Assembly: GCA_910583945.1 (NCBI GenBank)
Contig: CAJTYF010000001.1
Coordinates: forward strand, 1 to 64,000
From: an uncultured Bacilli bacterium
Lineage (GTDB): Bacteria; Bacillota_I; Bacilli_A; RF39; UBA660
DNA: 64,000 bases
Reading direction: 5' to 3'
Below are positions 51,736 to 60,691 of this stretch, in pieces. Positions within the stretch are counted from its first letter, which is position 1. Each line of letters opens with the position of its first letter. A program made the translations under genes and the position numbers. The notes beneath the pieces were generated by a model that did not search any database, had not been told where the DNA came from, and worked only from the letters and a program-made list of their open reading frames with translations.

Positions 51736-53478
51736 ATGAGTGAAAATGTAAATGAAGGCAATAGTGTAAATCCTTCAGTTATCATTAAAAAAATAAGATT
51801 TAATGATGACACAGAAATAGATTTAGGCAGTAATGATATAGTTGTTTTCGTTGGAGCAAATAATGTTGGCAAAAGTAGAGCATTAAAAGATATAAAAAAC
51901 GATATTTTAGAAAATACTTCAAAAAAAGTAATAATCAATGATATAGAATATAAAGATGAAAATTTCGAAGAAGATATTATGAAAAAATATTTTAAAAATA
52001 ATTTTGAATTAGGATCTAATGGTTATGATATTGAAGTTGATGGAAGTCATACATATGGTTATAATGAACAAAACTTTCAAAATACAAAATCAGGAGATAA
52101 ATACTTTTATAAAGCTTTATTTAGCTTTCTATCCACAGAAAGTAGATTGAATATGACATCACCTATTTCCTATTCCTATATTACTAACAAATTAAGTTTT
52201 AACATTATGAGAAAACTTGAAAGGGATAAAGGAGCCATAACAACATTAAATGGTATTTTATTTTCATGCTTTGGAAAGAAAATTGATGTTAGTGAAGGAA
52301 TTTGGCAAAATGCTGTATCCAAGTTGTATAAATTTGGTACTAAAGATGAGATAGATAAATCCGTTGGTGCCGATACAAGGGAAGCTAGATGTTTATTAGA
52401 ATCTTTAGAAAATTTAAATGATCAAGGAGATGGAATAAGAAGTGCTGTTGCAATTCTGTCATCTTTAATTACGGCTACTCATTCGTTATACTTAATAGAT
52501 GAACCAGAAACATTCCTTCATCCTCCACAAGCTAGAATATTAGGTAGGAATATTGTTGAGTTGTCCCAAAACAAACAGTGTTTTATTTCTACTCATAACA
52601 TTGATTTGTTACGTGGAATGTTAGAAAAAAATTCTTCTAGAATCAAAATTATAAAAATAAATAGATCTGATAATGAGAATGAATTTCATAGTTTAGATAA
52701 TGAAAGTATTAAAACCATTTCTAATGATAAAAATTTAAAGTATTCTAACATACTTAATGGTTTATTTTATAATATAGTTGTTCTGTGTGAAAATGAAAGT
52801 GATTGTAAATTTTATTCTGCGGTATTAGAAAAATTAGATAGTGATGTATATAAAAACACTCTATTTTGTGCAGTTGGCGGGAAAGATCAATTTAAAATAA
52901 TAATTCCGTTGTTGAATAAATTGAAAATAAATTTTTTAGTTATTGCGGATTTAGATTTAATAAATAATTGTGATAAATTAAAAGATTTAATAAATTCAAT
53001 AGAAGCTAATAAATATGATCAAATATCATCGACACACAGCGATTTCTTGAGATTATTTGAAAGTGGAACTGACAGTCAGGTAAAAAAACAATCGGTAATA
53101 AAAGATGAAATACTTGGTTTAATTACTGATGCAACTTATATGTCGGATGAAACCGCTTTTAAAATACGACAAGTATTAAAGAATATTAGTCATTTAAAAT
53201 TATTGAAAAATTGCGGTAAATCTTGTCTTCCGCCTGGAGAGTGCGTACAAAAATATAATCAAATTATAGATTTTTTGAATAAGAATAATATTTTTGTGGT
53301 AGAGTATGGAGAAATAGAACGTTTTATCACCGAAATTGATGGTCATGGAATTTCATGGGTTGAAGAAGTTTTCAAAAATTACCCTACATTTGATGAACCG
53401 GAATATAGTAATGCAAAAAAATTTATTAGGAAAGTATTTAAGATTGAATTGTTGGAAGAAGGTGAAATAAATGAATAA
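51736..53478 (+). CDS. OLD-like AAA ATPase with TOPRIM nuclease domain
   Basis: 580 residues from ATG 51736 (AGGAGGTGATTTA). The ABC-type ATPase has Walker A GANNVGKS (40-47), Walker B SLYLIDEPETFLHPPQ (about 252) and the H-loop FISTHNIDL (about 285). The TOPRIM domain follows: VVLCENESDCKFY (Glu, about 350), CAVGGKDQF, and FLVIADLDLIN (Asp-x-Asp, about 403). AAA plus TOPRIM in one chain is the OLD/PARIS-type architecture of anti-phage nucleases. It is paired with RhuM and presumably acts as effector of that cassette. Confidence 0.82.
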   Translation: MSENVNEGNSVNPSVIIKKIRFNDDTEIDLGSNDIVVFVGANNVGKSRALKDIKNDILENTSKKVIINDIEYKDENFEEDIMKKYFKNNFELGSNGYDIEVDGSHTYGYNEQNFQNTKSGDKYFYKALFSFLSTESRLNMTSPISYSYITNKLSFNIMRKLERDKGAITTLNGILFSCFGKKIDVSEGIWQNAVSKLYKFGTKDEIDKSVGADTREARCLLESLENLNDQGDGIRSAVAILSSLITATHSLYLIDEPETFLHPPQARILGRNIVELSQNKQCFISTHNIDLLRGMLEKNSSRIKIIKINRSDNENEFHSLDNESIKTISNDKNLKYSNILNGLFYNIVVLCENESDCKFYSAVLEKLDSDVYKNTLFCAVGGKDQFKIIIPLLNKLKINFLVIADLDLINNCDKLKDLINSIEANKYDQISSTHSDFLRLFESGTDSQVKKQSVIKDEILGLITDATYMSDETAFKIRQVLKNISHLKLLKNCGKSCLPPGECVQKYNQIIDFLNKNNIFVVEYGEIERFITEIDGHGISWVEEVFKNYPTFDEPEYSNAKKFIRKVFKIELLEEGEINE

Positions 53479-53499
53479 TGAAAATCGACAAAATACGAC

Positions 53500-53515
53500 A
53501 ATCAACTGGTTGATT
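53500..53515. repeat. inverted repeat, possible recombinase or operator site
   Basis: AATCAAC TG GTTGATT, perfect 7-bp arms, directly next to the first direct repeat. Confidence 0.55.
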
Positions 53516-53536
53516 ACGATTTATTGCAACCCCCTA
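53511..53536 (+). repeat. direct repeat copy 1
   Basis: TGATTACGA and ATTGCAACCCCCTA. The same two blocks recur 157 bp later, 2 bp closer together. The CCCCC tract stands out in AT-rich DNA. Confidence 0.7.
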
Positions 53537-53667
53537 GCAAACCCTTATAAATAAAGGCTTTCTTTGATTTTAGATCTTGCACATTTTAATGTAAAAAGTG
53601 GTAAAATTACTAAAAATTGATAAAAACATAGTGATTTTAATGATATTTATGATGAGAATTAGAAAGG

Positions 53668-53691
53668 TGATTACGACATTGCAACCCCCTA
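53668..53691 (+). repeat. direct repeat copy 2
   Basis: TGATTACGA and ATTGCAACCCCCTA, matching the copy at 53511-53536. Confidence 0.7.
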
Positions 53692-53788
53692 TAAATTGTC
53701 GATAAATTCATTTAAAAAGTAGAACACACATTTTTATTTTAATACCAATTCATATTATACTATATTTATGAATGGAAGTGTAATTTTT

Positions 53789-53935
53789 ATGAAAAAAATA
53801 AAACTTAAAGTAAATTATAATGAATATAGAATAATTATAGATGAATTAGTAGAGTTTAGAAACAAACTGATTAAAGATAATGAAGATACTTATTATATTG
53901 ATAAATTGCTATTAAAGTTGGCAAATAAAAGATAA
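53789..53935 (+). CDS. small hypothetical protein of the conjugative element
   Basis: 48 residues: MKKIKLKVNYNEYRIIIDEL, VEFRNKLIKDNEDTYYIDKL. Charged, helical, no membrane segment. GGAAGTG lies upstream. It is the first gene on the element side of the repeats. Not recognised. Confidence 0.45.
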   Translation: MKKIKLKVNYNEYRIIIDELVEFRNKLIKDNEDTYYIDKLLLKLANKR

Positions 53936-54049
53936 TTTTATAAACATACTTTGAACTGGTTAGAAATAGTCAGTTCTTTTTTTATGCCCATACATAGCCA
54001 TTTTATTTTTATAGAGTGGCTAGAGTTTAAAGAAAGGAGGAAAATGTAT

Positions 54050-54874
54050 ATGTCGCAATGCAAAGTTATTGCAGTGGCTAATCAGAAAGGTGGAGTGGGC
54101 AAGACCACCACAACTTTTAGTCTAGGTGTTGCTTTAGCAAAGGAAGGCAAAAAAGTATTAGTAGTTGATACAGATCCACAGGGAAGTCTTACGATTTCTA
54201 TGGGTTGGCGAGAACTTGATAAAATACCGATAACTATTGCTAATTTAATGGAACAGTCAATGAATGATGAAAATATCCAGACAAGTGAATCTATATTACA
54301 CCATCAAGAAAATATAGATTTAATTCCATCTAATTTAAGATTATCAGTATTAGAAATGTCATTGTTTAGTGCTATGAGTAGGGAGTACACTATGAGAAAC
54401 TGTTTATCTAAAGTAAAAGAAAATTATGATTATATTCTTATAGACTGTCAGCCATCTTTAGGAATACTAACAGTTAATGCGTTAGCAAGTGCCGATAGTG
54501 TTATAATCCCAATGCAAAGTCAATATCTTTCTGCTATGGGAATGACCGAACTATTAAAGACTGTTAGTAAAGTAAGAAATCAAATCAATCCTAAATTAAA
54601 AGTAGATGGCGTTTTAATTACTCTAGTAGATAAGAGAACTAACTTATCAAAAGAAATGAGAATACAACTACAAGAAAATTATGGAAGTGCAGTTAAGTTT
54701 TATGATACACAAATACCTTTTGCAATAAAGACAGCAGAAGCAACTTCTACTGGAAATAGTATCTTTGAGTATGATAAAAATAGCAAAGTGGCAGAAGCAT
54801 ATTCTTCGTTTGCAAAGGAGGTGCTTGAAAATGGCAAAGAGCGATATAAAAATGCCGTTGCCAAAGTTAGATGA
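54050..54874 (+). CDS. ParA family ATPase
   Basis: 274 residues. CKVIAVANQKGGVGKTTTTF carries the deviant Walker A KGGVGKTT. VLVVDTDPQGSLT and YILIDCQPSLGILTVNALAS follow (Walker A' and B). It is a chromosome/plasmid partition or Soj-like ATPase, here of an integrative conjugative element, where it stabilises the circular form. AAAGGAGG is nine bases from the ATG at 54050; an ATG at 54044 is too close. It overlaps parB. Confidence 0.9.
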   Translation: MSQCKVIAVANQKGGVGKTTTTFSLGVALAKEGKKVLVVDTDPQGSLTISMGWRELDKIPITIANLMEQSMNDENIQTSESILHHQENIDLIPSNLRLSVLEMSLFSAMSREYTMRNCLSKVKENYDYILIDCQPSLGILTVNALASADSVIIPMQSQYLSAMGMTELLKTVSKVRNQINPKLKVDGVLITLVDKRTNLSKEMRIQLQENYGSAVKFYDTQIPFAIKTAEATSTGNSIFEYDKNSKVAEAYSSFAKEVLENGKERYKNAVAKVR

Positions 54875-55793
54875 CTTATTTACAACAGAACAAGAACGAC
54901 AAGATAGTAGTTTAGAAAAAGTTGTTGATATATCACTAACAGATATTCAAGATTTCCCAAATCACCCATTTAAGGTAATTGTGAATGAAGAAATGCAAGA
55001 AATGGCACAAAGCATAAGTGAGTATGGTGTATTATTACCTGTACTTGTTAGACCACTTCCAAATGGTAAGTATCAAATGATTTCCGGACATAGAAGAAAA
55101 AAGGCAAGTGAAATTGCTAACAAAGAAACTATGCCGTGTATTGTCAGAAACCTTACAGATGATGAAGCCACTATAATAATGGTAGATAGTAACTTACAAA
55201 GAGAACATATCTTACCTAGTGAACGAGCCTATGCTTATAAAATGAAGTTGGAAGCAATGACACATCAAGGACAAAGAAATGATTTAACTTGTTCCCAAGT
55301 CGGTAACAAGTTGTCTGGCAAAAAATCTCTTGAGATATTAGCAGAAGAAGTTGGAGAAAGTAAGTCTAATGTTCATAGATTTATAAGACTTACTGAACTG
55401 ATAAAAACATTACTTGATATGGTAGATAATGATTCACTTAATATTTCACCGAGTATAGCATTAAGTCCTGCGTATGAAATATCGTTCCTTACTAAACAAG
55501 AACAAGAATGGCTTTTAGATAGTATGGAATGTAATGTTGCTACACCAACTGTATCCCAAGCCCAAGAAATGAAAGATTTAAGTAAGAACGGTAAATTAGA
55601 TGAAGATAAAATCGAAGAAATAATGAGCCGTGAAAAACCTAATCAAGTTGAAAAACTAAAATTGGATTTTAAAGACTTAAAACCTAAAATGCCTAGTGGT
55701 ATGCCAACAACTGAATGGGTAAAACATATTTACAAAGCATTAGACTATTACAACAGGGCTATGGAAAGACAGAAACAACAGGGTGCAAGATAG
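54831..55793 (+). CDS. ParB-like nuclease/partition protein
   Basis: 320 residues. ISLTDIQDFPNHPFKVIVNE, then MISGHRRKKASEI (the GxRR CTP-binding motif as GHRR) and DSNLQREHILPSERAYAYKM are the ParB/Spo0J N-terminal domain. A helix-turn-helix follows (LEILAEEVGESKSNVHRFIR). It begins 44 bases inside parA, after AAAGGAGGTGCTTGAAA. No canonical parS was recognised nearby. Confidence 0.88.
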   Translation: MAKSDIKMPLPKLDDLFTTEQERQDSSLEKVVDISLTDIQDFPNHPFKVIVNEEMQEMAQSISEYGVLLPVLVRPLPNGKYQMISGHRRKKASEIANKETMPCIVRNLTDDEATIIMVDSNLQREHILPSERAYAYKMKLEAMTHQGQRNDLTCSQVGNKLSGKKSLEILAEEVGESKSNVHRFIRLTELIKTLLDMVDNDSLNISPSIALSPAYEISFLTKQEQEWLLDSMECNVATPTVSQAQEMKDLSKNGKLDEDKIEEIMSREKPNQVEKLKLDFKDLKPKMPSGMPTTEWVKHIYKALDYYNRAMERQKQQGAR

Positions 55794-55836
55794 TGGGAGT
55801 TACTATTCCATTGTTCCCCTTCCTACAACCTACCCC

Positions 55837-55850
55837 TAGTATATATACTA
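55837..55850. repeat. 14-bp palindrome with adjacent direct repeats
   Basis: TAGTATATATACTA, followed by two copies of ACTAACTG (55848 and 55861) 13 bp apart. A possible binding site downstream of parB. Confidence 0.35.
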
Positions 55851-55959
55851 ACTGTTATTACTAACTGAAAAAAAATATATATTAGAAATTTACACAAATG
55901 CAATTAAAAATATTTTAGTTTATACTAACTTCAACAAATCAAGAAAGGGATGATTTTGT

Positions 55960-56655
55960 ATGAAAAAAATATTGATTTTGATAAGCATTTTAATTTCTTT
56001 GACAGGAGGTACAGTTTTCTATTTGCAGAATAAACAAGAAAAACAGCCAAAACTAGAACAGGTTAATGTTAGCGAGAAAAACGCAGAAGAAAAAGTGGCA
56101 GAAGAATCTAAAAGTAAAGAAAACACAGTAGCAGAAAGTGAAAAAATACTAGAGCAAAAGGCTGTGGAAGTAAAAGAAACAAAAAAAGAAGTTAAGCCAG
56201 ATCCTAAACCAGAAAACAACAATGTTTCTTCGGCTAATAAAAATGAAGTGAAACAAGAGAAAAAGCAAAATAATTCTGTTTCAAAAGAAATTCCAAAGGA
56301 AACTCCGAAAGAAACACAAAAACCAAAAGAGAATAGTAATCCTACTCCAAGTCAAAAGCCAAGTAGTCAGCCACAAAATGGTGGAGCAACTACAAAACTT
56401 TATGATTCAATAACTGGTGGTAAAAAAGAATTTGCTACCGATAGTGAAGCAAATGCTCGAGGTGCAGAAATTAAAAGTAAAGAACTGGACTATGTTTTAG
56501 ATTATAACGAACAACACCCAGAAGCACCGATAAAACCAGACATAAGGTATTATAGGGTATATCCGGTAATTGATGATGAGGGAACAGGTTATTATTTGCA
56601 CTTCTTTTGTGAAAGTGGCGAGGGAAATGACGCAAAATTAAAAAGTATGTATTAG
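55960..56655 (+). CDS. exported Lys/Glu-rich protein of the conjugative element
   Basis: 231 residues: N-terminal membrane anchor/signal (ILILISILISLTGGTVFYLQ), a long disordered Lys/Glu/Pro linker (about 25-145) and a folded C-terminal domain (TTKLYDSITGGKKEFATDSE, IRYYRVYPVIDDEGTGYYLH). It is probably surface-exposed, tethered by the anchor. AGAAAGGGATGATTTTGT precedes the ATG. The C-terminal domain occurs in Firmicute ICEs; the function is unknown. Confidence 0.65.
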   Translation: MKKILILISILISLTGGTVFYLQNKQEKQPKLEQVNVSEKNAEEKVAEESKSKENTVAESEKILEQKAVEVKETKKEVKPDPKPENNNVSSANKNEVKQEKKQNNSVSKEIPKETPKETQKPKENSNPTPSQKPSSQPQNGGATTKLYDSITGGKKEFATDSEANARGAEIKSKELDYVLDYNEQHPEAPIKPDIRYYRVYPVIDDEGTGYYLHFFCESGEGNDAKLKSMY

Positions 56656-56682
56656 TGGCTCTTAAAACAAGAGTCATTTTTT
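56656..56682 (+). terminator. terminator after the exported protein gene
   Basis: TGGCTCTT/AAGAGTCA stem (one G-U pair), five-base loop, then six T. Confidence 0.65.
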
Positions 56683-56721
56683 ATGCCCTAATTTTAGGAG
56701 TAAGAAAGGAGAAAATTAAAA

Positions 56722-59451
56722 ATGAAAAAAATTGGAATGTGCCTAGTTTTAACACTAGGTATTTTACTTGGATTTACTGTTAATGCTCAAGCAGTAAATG
56801 CAGCAACTTTAACAAAAACAAAATCCGGCTATTATTATGATCGAGCAAGAGCAGATGGAACTGACCATCATTCTTGGTATTTTATGCAATATGAAATGGA
56901 TGGCGAAGTATCTTATTGCATAGAGCCAAATATACCAGAGGGAACTATTTATAATCCTGGAAGTTGGGAAGCAACAGGACTTCCAAATGAAATCAAAGAA
57001 AGATTATTGTTAATCGGTTACTACGGTTATACTTATCCGGGACACCAAACACTACAATATCGTGCTGCTACTCAAGGTATGATATGGGATATTATCATTG
57101 GACACGGAGCCAATACAACTTTCTCAACAGAAAGATGGGGAGCAGGAACACCATTTGATGTATCAACAGAAAAAGCAGAAATCAATAGACTAATCGAACA
57201 CCACTATGATAGACCAAGTTTTGATGGTGGAGTTTATAAAGCACAAGTAGGAGAAACTATTACACTAACAGATACTAATAATGTACTTGGAAATTATAGT
57301 GTAAGTGTTAGTGGTGCAGAATATAGTGTTAATGGAAATACACTAACAATTAAGCCTACTAGAAATGGAAAAATAGATTTAACTTTAACAAAAAATATGC
57401 CTTATGCTAGTGGCTATAAGTTATTCGTTGGAAACGAAATTCAAAATATGTTTGTACCTGGAACTACTGATCCAGTTATGGCTAGAGTTAGAGTAAATAG
57501 TTATACAACACCAGTAGAGGGTTATAAGAAAGATGTTGAAACTGAAACTGCACAGGGTCAAGCAACTTTAAAAGGAGCAGAGTATGGTATATACGAAACT
57601 GCTACGGGAAGATTAGTGACAACAGTTGTTACTGATGAAAACGGTTACTTTAAAAGTGACGCAGTATTATCTTGGAATGATTACTATTTACAAGAAATCA
57701 AACCAAGTGAGGGTTATGAATTAGATAAAACTCGCTACAATATTGATGTAAAAGGAAAAGACTCTGCAAGAGTAGATGTTGTAGAAAAAGTAATTAAAAA
57801 CTATGTAAGTATTTTAAAACAATACGAACACGTGGAGGGAGAAACAAAATTCCTAAATGCAGAAGCAGGTATTACTTTTGAAATTTATTACCCAAACGGA
57901 AACAAGTTTGATGAAATCACAACAGATAAAAACGGTTATGCTTCTATCAATTTGCCTTATGGAGTTTGGAAGTTCCATCAAGTAAATACGACAACTGGAT
58001 ATGAAAAGATTTATGACTTCTATATCACAGTAAGTGAAACAAGCGAAAAAGAGCAATATTACAATATTTTAAACAACTCTTTGACTGCTTATTTGAAAGT
58101 AATAAAAGTAGATGAAGAAACTGGAAAGACTATTGCCATTAAAGATACTACTTTCAAAATCTTTAATGAAGATACTAAACAATATGTATCTCAATTCGTA
58201 GGTGGTAAAGTAATTAGTGAATTTAAAACTGATGAAAATGGTATATTAGTAACACCTTTAAAATTAGTTGCAGGAAATTACAAACTAATTGAAGTGTCTG
58301 CACCAAATGGTTACTTAAAAGATAAAAACGGTCTAAAATTCACTATTGGAAATGATACGCATTATGACTATACAACTTATGGAGCATTTATCACAGTAAC
58401 TTATAAGAATACACCTATTAAAGGTCAATTAGAGATTTATAAAGTTGGCGAAGATTTAGTGATTAAAGATGGCGAATATGTTTATGCTAAGAAAAAATTA
58501 AGTGGAGTTACTTTTGAAATCTATGCAGAAGAAGATATTAAGTCTGCTGATGGAAACCATTTATACTATAATAAAGGCGACAAAGTAGATACTATCGTTA
58601 CAGATGAAAACGGCTATGCTAAAACAAAGAAACTTCCACTAGGAAAATACTATTTAATTGAAGTAAAAACACAAGATGACTATATTCTTGATGGAGATAA
58701 ACACTATTTCACATTAAAACAAGTTGATGATGAAACTCCAATAGTTTATGAATCATATAGTGCTTTAAATTATCTTAAAAAGGCTACTCTTGAATTTACT
58801 AAAACTGATTTAGTAAATGGAGATGTTATTCCAGATACTATCATTGAAATTTATACTGAAAATGATGAACTAATCTTTACTGGTAAAACAGATCAAGATG
58901 GAAAAATCGTTATTACAGATTTAAAAGTTGGAAAATACTATATCGTAGAAAAAGAGCCAAGCACAGGCTATGTAATAACTGATGAAAAAGTTTATTTTGA
59001 ATTAAAAGAAAACGGAGAAATCGTTAAGGCTGAAATGAAAAATAAACCAGTAACAGGAACTCTTGAATTTACTAAAACTGATGTATCAACAGGAGAGCCA
59101 CTACCTAACACTTTAATCGAAATCTACAATGATAAAGATGAGTTAATTTTTAGTGGAAGAACTGATGACAATGGAAAAATTACTATTTCAGAAATTCGTT
59201 ATGGAAAATACTATATTTTGGAGAAAGAAGCACCAGAGGGCTATACTTTAAATCCAGAAAGAATGTATTTTGAAATCAAAGAAGATGGCGAAATTGTAAA
59301 AGCAACAATGACTGATGAAAAAGTAATCGTTGAAGTACCAAGTACAGGTATTACTGATTCACACTTCATTGAAATTGTTGGAACAATGTTTATTCTAGGA
59401 GGAATAGGAGCGATTATCTATGTTAAAAAGAAAAAACAAAATCGAGAATAA
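56722..59451 (+). CDS. thioester-domain/CnaB-repeat surface adhesin with sortase signal
   Basis: 909 residues. Signal peptide (MKKIGMCLVLTLGILLGFTV...AQA). A thioester domain has the reactive Cys in VSYCIEPN (about 66) and Gln in AATQGMIWD (about 117). At least five SpaA/CnaB-like isopeptide domains follow (KGAEYGIYETATGRLVTTVV; FEITYPNGNKF-like; LEFTKTDLVNGDVIPDTIIE; a near copy LEFTKTDVSTGEPLPNTLIE). It ends with VPSTG, a hydrophobic span and KKKKQNRE, a sortase anchor. It can bind host or partner surfaces covalently and may help conjugation. The matching sortase gene overlaps its end. Confidence 0.88.
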   Translation: MKKIGMCLVLTLGILLGFTVNAQAVNAATLTKTKSGYYYDRARADGTDHHSWYFMQYEMDGEVSYCIEPNIPEGTIYNPGSWEATGLPNEIKERLLLIGYYGYTYPGHQTLQYRAATQGMIWDIIIGHGANTTFSTERWGAGTPFDVSTEKAEINRLIEHHYDRPSFDGGVYKAQVGETITLTDTNNVLGNYSVSVSGAEYSVNGNTLTIKPTRNGKIDLTLTKNMPYASGYKLFVGNEIQNMFVPGTTDPVMARVRVNSYTTPVEGYKKDVETETAQGQATLKGAEYGIYETATGRLVTTVVTDENGYFKSDAVLSWNDYYLQEIKPSEGYELDKTRYNIDVKGKDSARVDVVEKVIKNYVSILKQYEHVEGETKFLNAEAGITFEIYYPNGNKFDEITTDKNGYASINLPYGVWKFHQVNTTTGYEKIYDFYITVSETSEKEQYYNILNNSLTAYLKVIKVDEETGKTIAIKDTTFKIFNEDTKQYVSQFVGGKVISEFKTDENGILVTPLKLVAGNYKLIEVSAPNGYLKDKNGLKFTIGNDTHYDYTTYGAFITVTYKNTPIKGQLEIYKVGEDLVIKDGEYVYAKKKLSGVTFEIYAEEDIKSADGNHLYYNKGDKVDTIVTDENGYAKTKKLPLGKYYLIEVKTQDDYILDGDKHYFTLKQVDDETPIVYESYSALNYLKKATLEFTKTDLVNGDVIPDTIIEIYTENDELIFTGKTDQDGKIVITDLKVGKYYIVEKEPSTGYVITDEKVYFELKENGEIVKAEMKNKPVTGTLEFTKTDVSTGEPLPNTLIEIYNDKDELIFSGRTDDNGKITISEIRYGKYYILEKEAPEGYTLNPERMYFEIKEDGEIVKATMTDEKVIVEVPSTGITDSHFIEIVGTMFILGGIGAIIYVKKKKQNRE

Positions 59452-60076
59452 TAAAGGTAGTAAGAGTCAACTAATCATAGTTGGCTCTTTACTTATCATT
59501 TTAGGTACTTTAATCATTGGTGGTAAGTATTTATATAATTATCTTGAAACAAAAAACGAAGAACAGTTAATTGATACTTTCTTTGAAGAACAAAAAGAAA
59601 TTGCAGAAGATACTACTCCAGAAGTGCCAGAAGAAAAAGTGGAAACTGAAAAGCCACAACCTACTAAAACGAAAATAGATTATTTTGCAGTAATCAAAAT
59701 ACCTAAAATAGGGTTAGAAAAAGGTCTAGCAAATAAAGGTAGTTATTATAACAATGTTAATAGAAATATACTTGTTGTCAAAGAATCTGATATGCCAGAT
59801 AAAGACAAAGGAAATGTGATCCTAGCAGGACACTCTGGAAGTGGAAGAACTGCTTATTTTAAAAATCTTCATAAACTCGAAAGAGATGATGAAGTAAGTA
59901 TTTTCTATAATGGTAACGAGTACAAATACAAAGTTCTTAATCAATACGACATTGAGAAAACTGGTACTGCTAATATTGTTAGAAATGTCGAAAAAAGTAC
60001 ACTAACTTTAATCACTTGCAGACACAATACGAATAAGCAAATTATCTATATATGCGAATTAGTAGAGAAAGTCTAG
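59420..60076 (+). CDS. sortase
   Basis: 218 residues: N-terminal membrane span (LIIVGSLLIILGTLIIGGKY), a charged linker and the sortase barrel. Motifs: IKIPKIGLEKGL, catalytic His in VILAGHSGSG, and catalytic Cys in TLTLITCRHNTNKQ with the Arg right after it. It starts inside the adhesin gene (32 bp overlap), so it is dedicated to the VPSTG protein. A strong hairpin lies in its first codons, see 59462-59489. Confidence 0.85.
   Translation: MLKRKNKIENNKGSKSQLIIVGSLLIILGTLIIGGKYLYNYLETKNEEQLIDTFFEEQKEIAEDTTPEVPEEKVETEKPQPTKTKIDYFAVIKIPKIGLEKGLANKGSYYNNVNRNILVVKESDMPDKDKGNVILAGHSGSGRTAYFKNLHKLERDDEVSIFYNGNEYKYKVLNQYDIEKTGTANIVRNVEKSTLTLITCRHNTNKQIIYICELVEKV
59462..59489 (+). promoter_or_regulatory. 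12-bp hairpin inside the sortase start region
   Basis: AAGAGTCAACTA, loop ATCA, TAGTTGGCTCTT (one G-U pair), followed by a short T-rich stretch. It lies just past the adhesin stop codon, a likely attenuator or processing site that lowers sortase relative to adhesin. Confidence 0.5.
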
Positions 60077-60087
60077 GAGGGATTTAT

Positions 60088-60318
60088 TTGGAAACAAAAT
60101 ATAATATAGGTCAAATTACAAAGACTTTAGAAAAACTATTTGAAGCAGGATTCAATACTGATAAAAAAATACTTGCTTTAAAATTGGAAGATTTAACGAA
60201 AATACCAAATCTACAAAATAATGAAACTATGATTATCATTGAATTTAAAAATGCCGTTAAGAATAAGCAAATCATTGCTTTTTTAAGTGGCTATAAAGAA
60301 AATAGAAAGGATGGTTAA
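60088..60318 (+). CDS. hypothetical protein of the conjugative element
   Basis: 76 residues from TTG 60088, chosen because AGGAGG lies nine bases upstream. KYNIGQITKTLEKLFEAGFN, TDKKILALKLEDLTKIPNLQ suggests a helical, possibly DNA- or protein-binding accessory protein. It follows the sortase by 11 bp and precedes another small gene by 2 bp. Not recognised. Confidence 0.5.
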   Translation: METKYNIGQITKTLEKLFEAGFNTDKKILALKLEDLTKIPNLQNNETMIIIEFKNAVKNKQIIAFLSGYKENRKDG

Positions 60319-60320
60319 TT

Positions 60321-60659
60321 ATGCCATATCAAAAAAGAATACCACCAGTTAAGGTGGATTTAAGTATAGGAAAATTTAATTATTTAATTGAAATGCTTAC
60401 CAGATATACGACTTCTAATAATGAAAAAATAAGCGAAACTGCTACTAAACTGAAAGAAAAATTGTTGAGATATAGTATCCCACGAGTTACTGAAGAACAA
60501 GAAACTTTTGTTGATATTCGTTTCTATCCTAACGAAGCAAGTGAAATTATCTATATGTTACTTGTTAATACCGAAGATATAGAAATAGAAACTAACTATT
60601 ATGAAGTTTTAGTAAATGCTAGAGAAAGTCTTAAACAAGATAACTCTAACAATGAGTAG
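60321..60659 (+). CDS. hypothetical protein of the conjugative element
   Basis: 112 residues: VDLSIGKFNYLIEMLTRYTT, LLRYSIPRVTEEQETFVDIR, then EASEIIYMLLVN. Helical with one strand pair; cytoplasmic. The AAAGGATGG ribosome site overlaps the preceding gene. Similar small genes precede the large helicase/methylase gene in Firmicute ICEs. No function known. Confidence 0.5.
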   Translation: MPYQKRIPPVKVDLSIGKFNYLIEMLTRYTTSNNEKISETATKLKEKLLRYSIPRVTEEQETFVDIRFYPNEASEIIYMLLVNTEDIEIETNYYEVLVNARESLKQDNSNNE

Positions 60660-60691
60660 TAAAAGAAAAATAAAGATAAGGAGGTGAGTAA

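Larger units (their letters stand above)
53479..53788. other. cassette/ICE boundary with palindrome and direct repeats
   Basis: 310 bp without a convincing gene. It holds the inverted repeat at 53500-53515 and the two direct repeats described separately, an AT-rich middle and a possible promoter before the small gene at 53789. It separates the defence cassette from the conjugative element genes. Confidence 0.5.

Noticed and set aside
55837..55868. parS or replication origin downstream of parB
   Set aside because: The palindrome TAGTATATATACTA does not resemble the known parS consensus, and no iteron array is present; left as an unassigned repeat.
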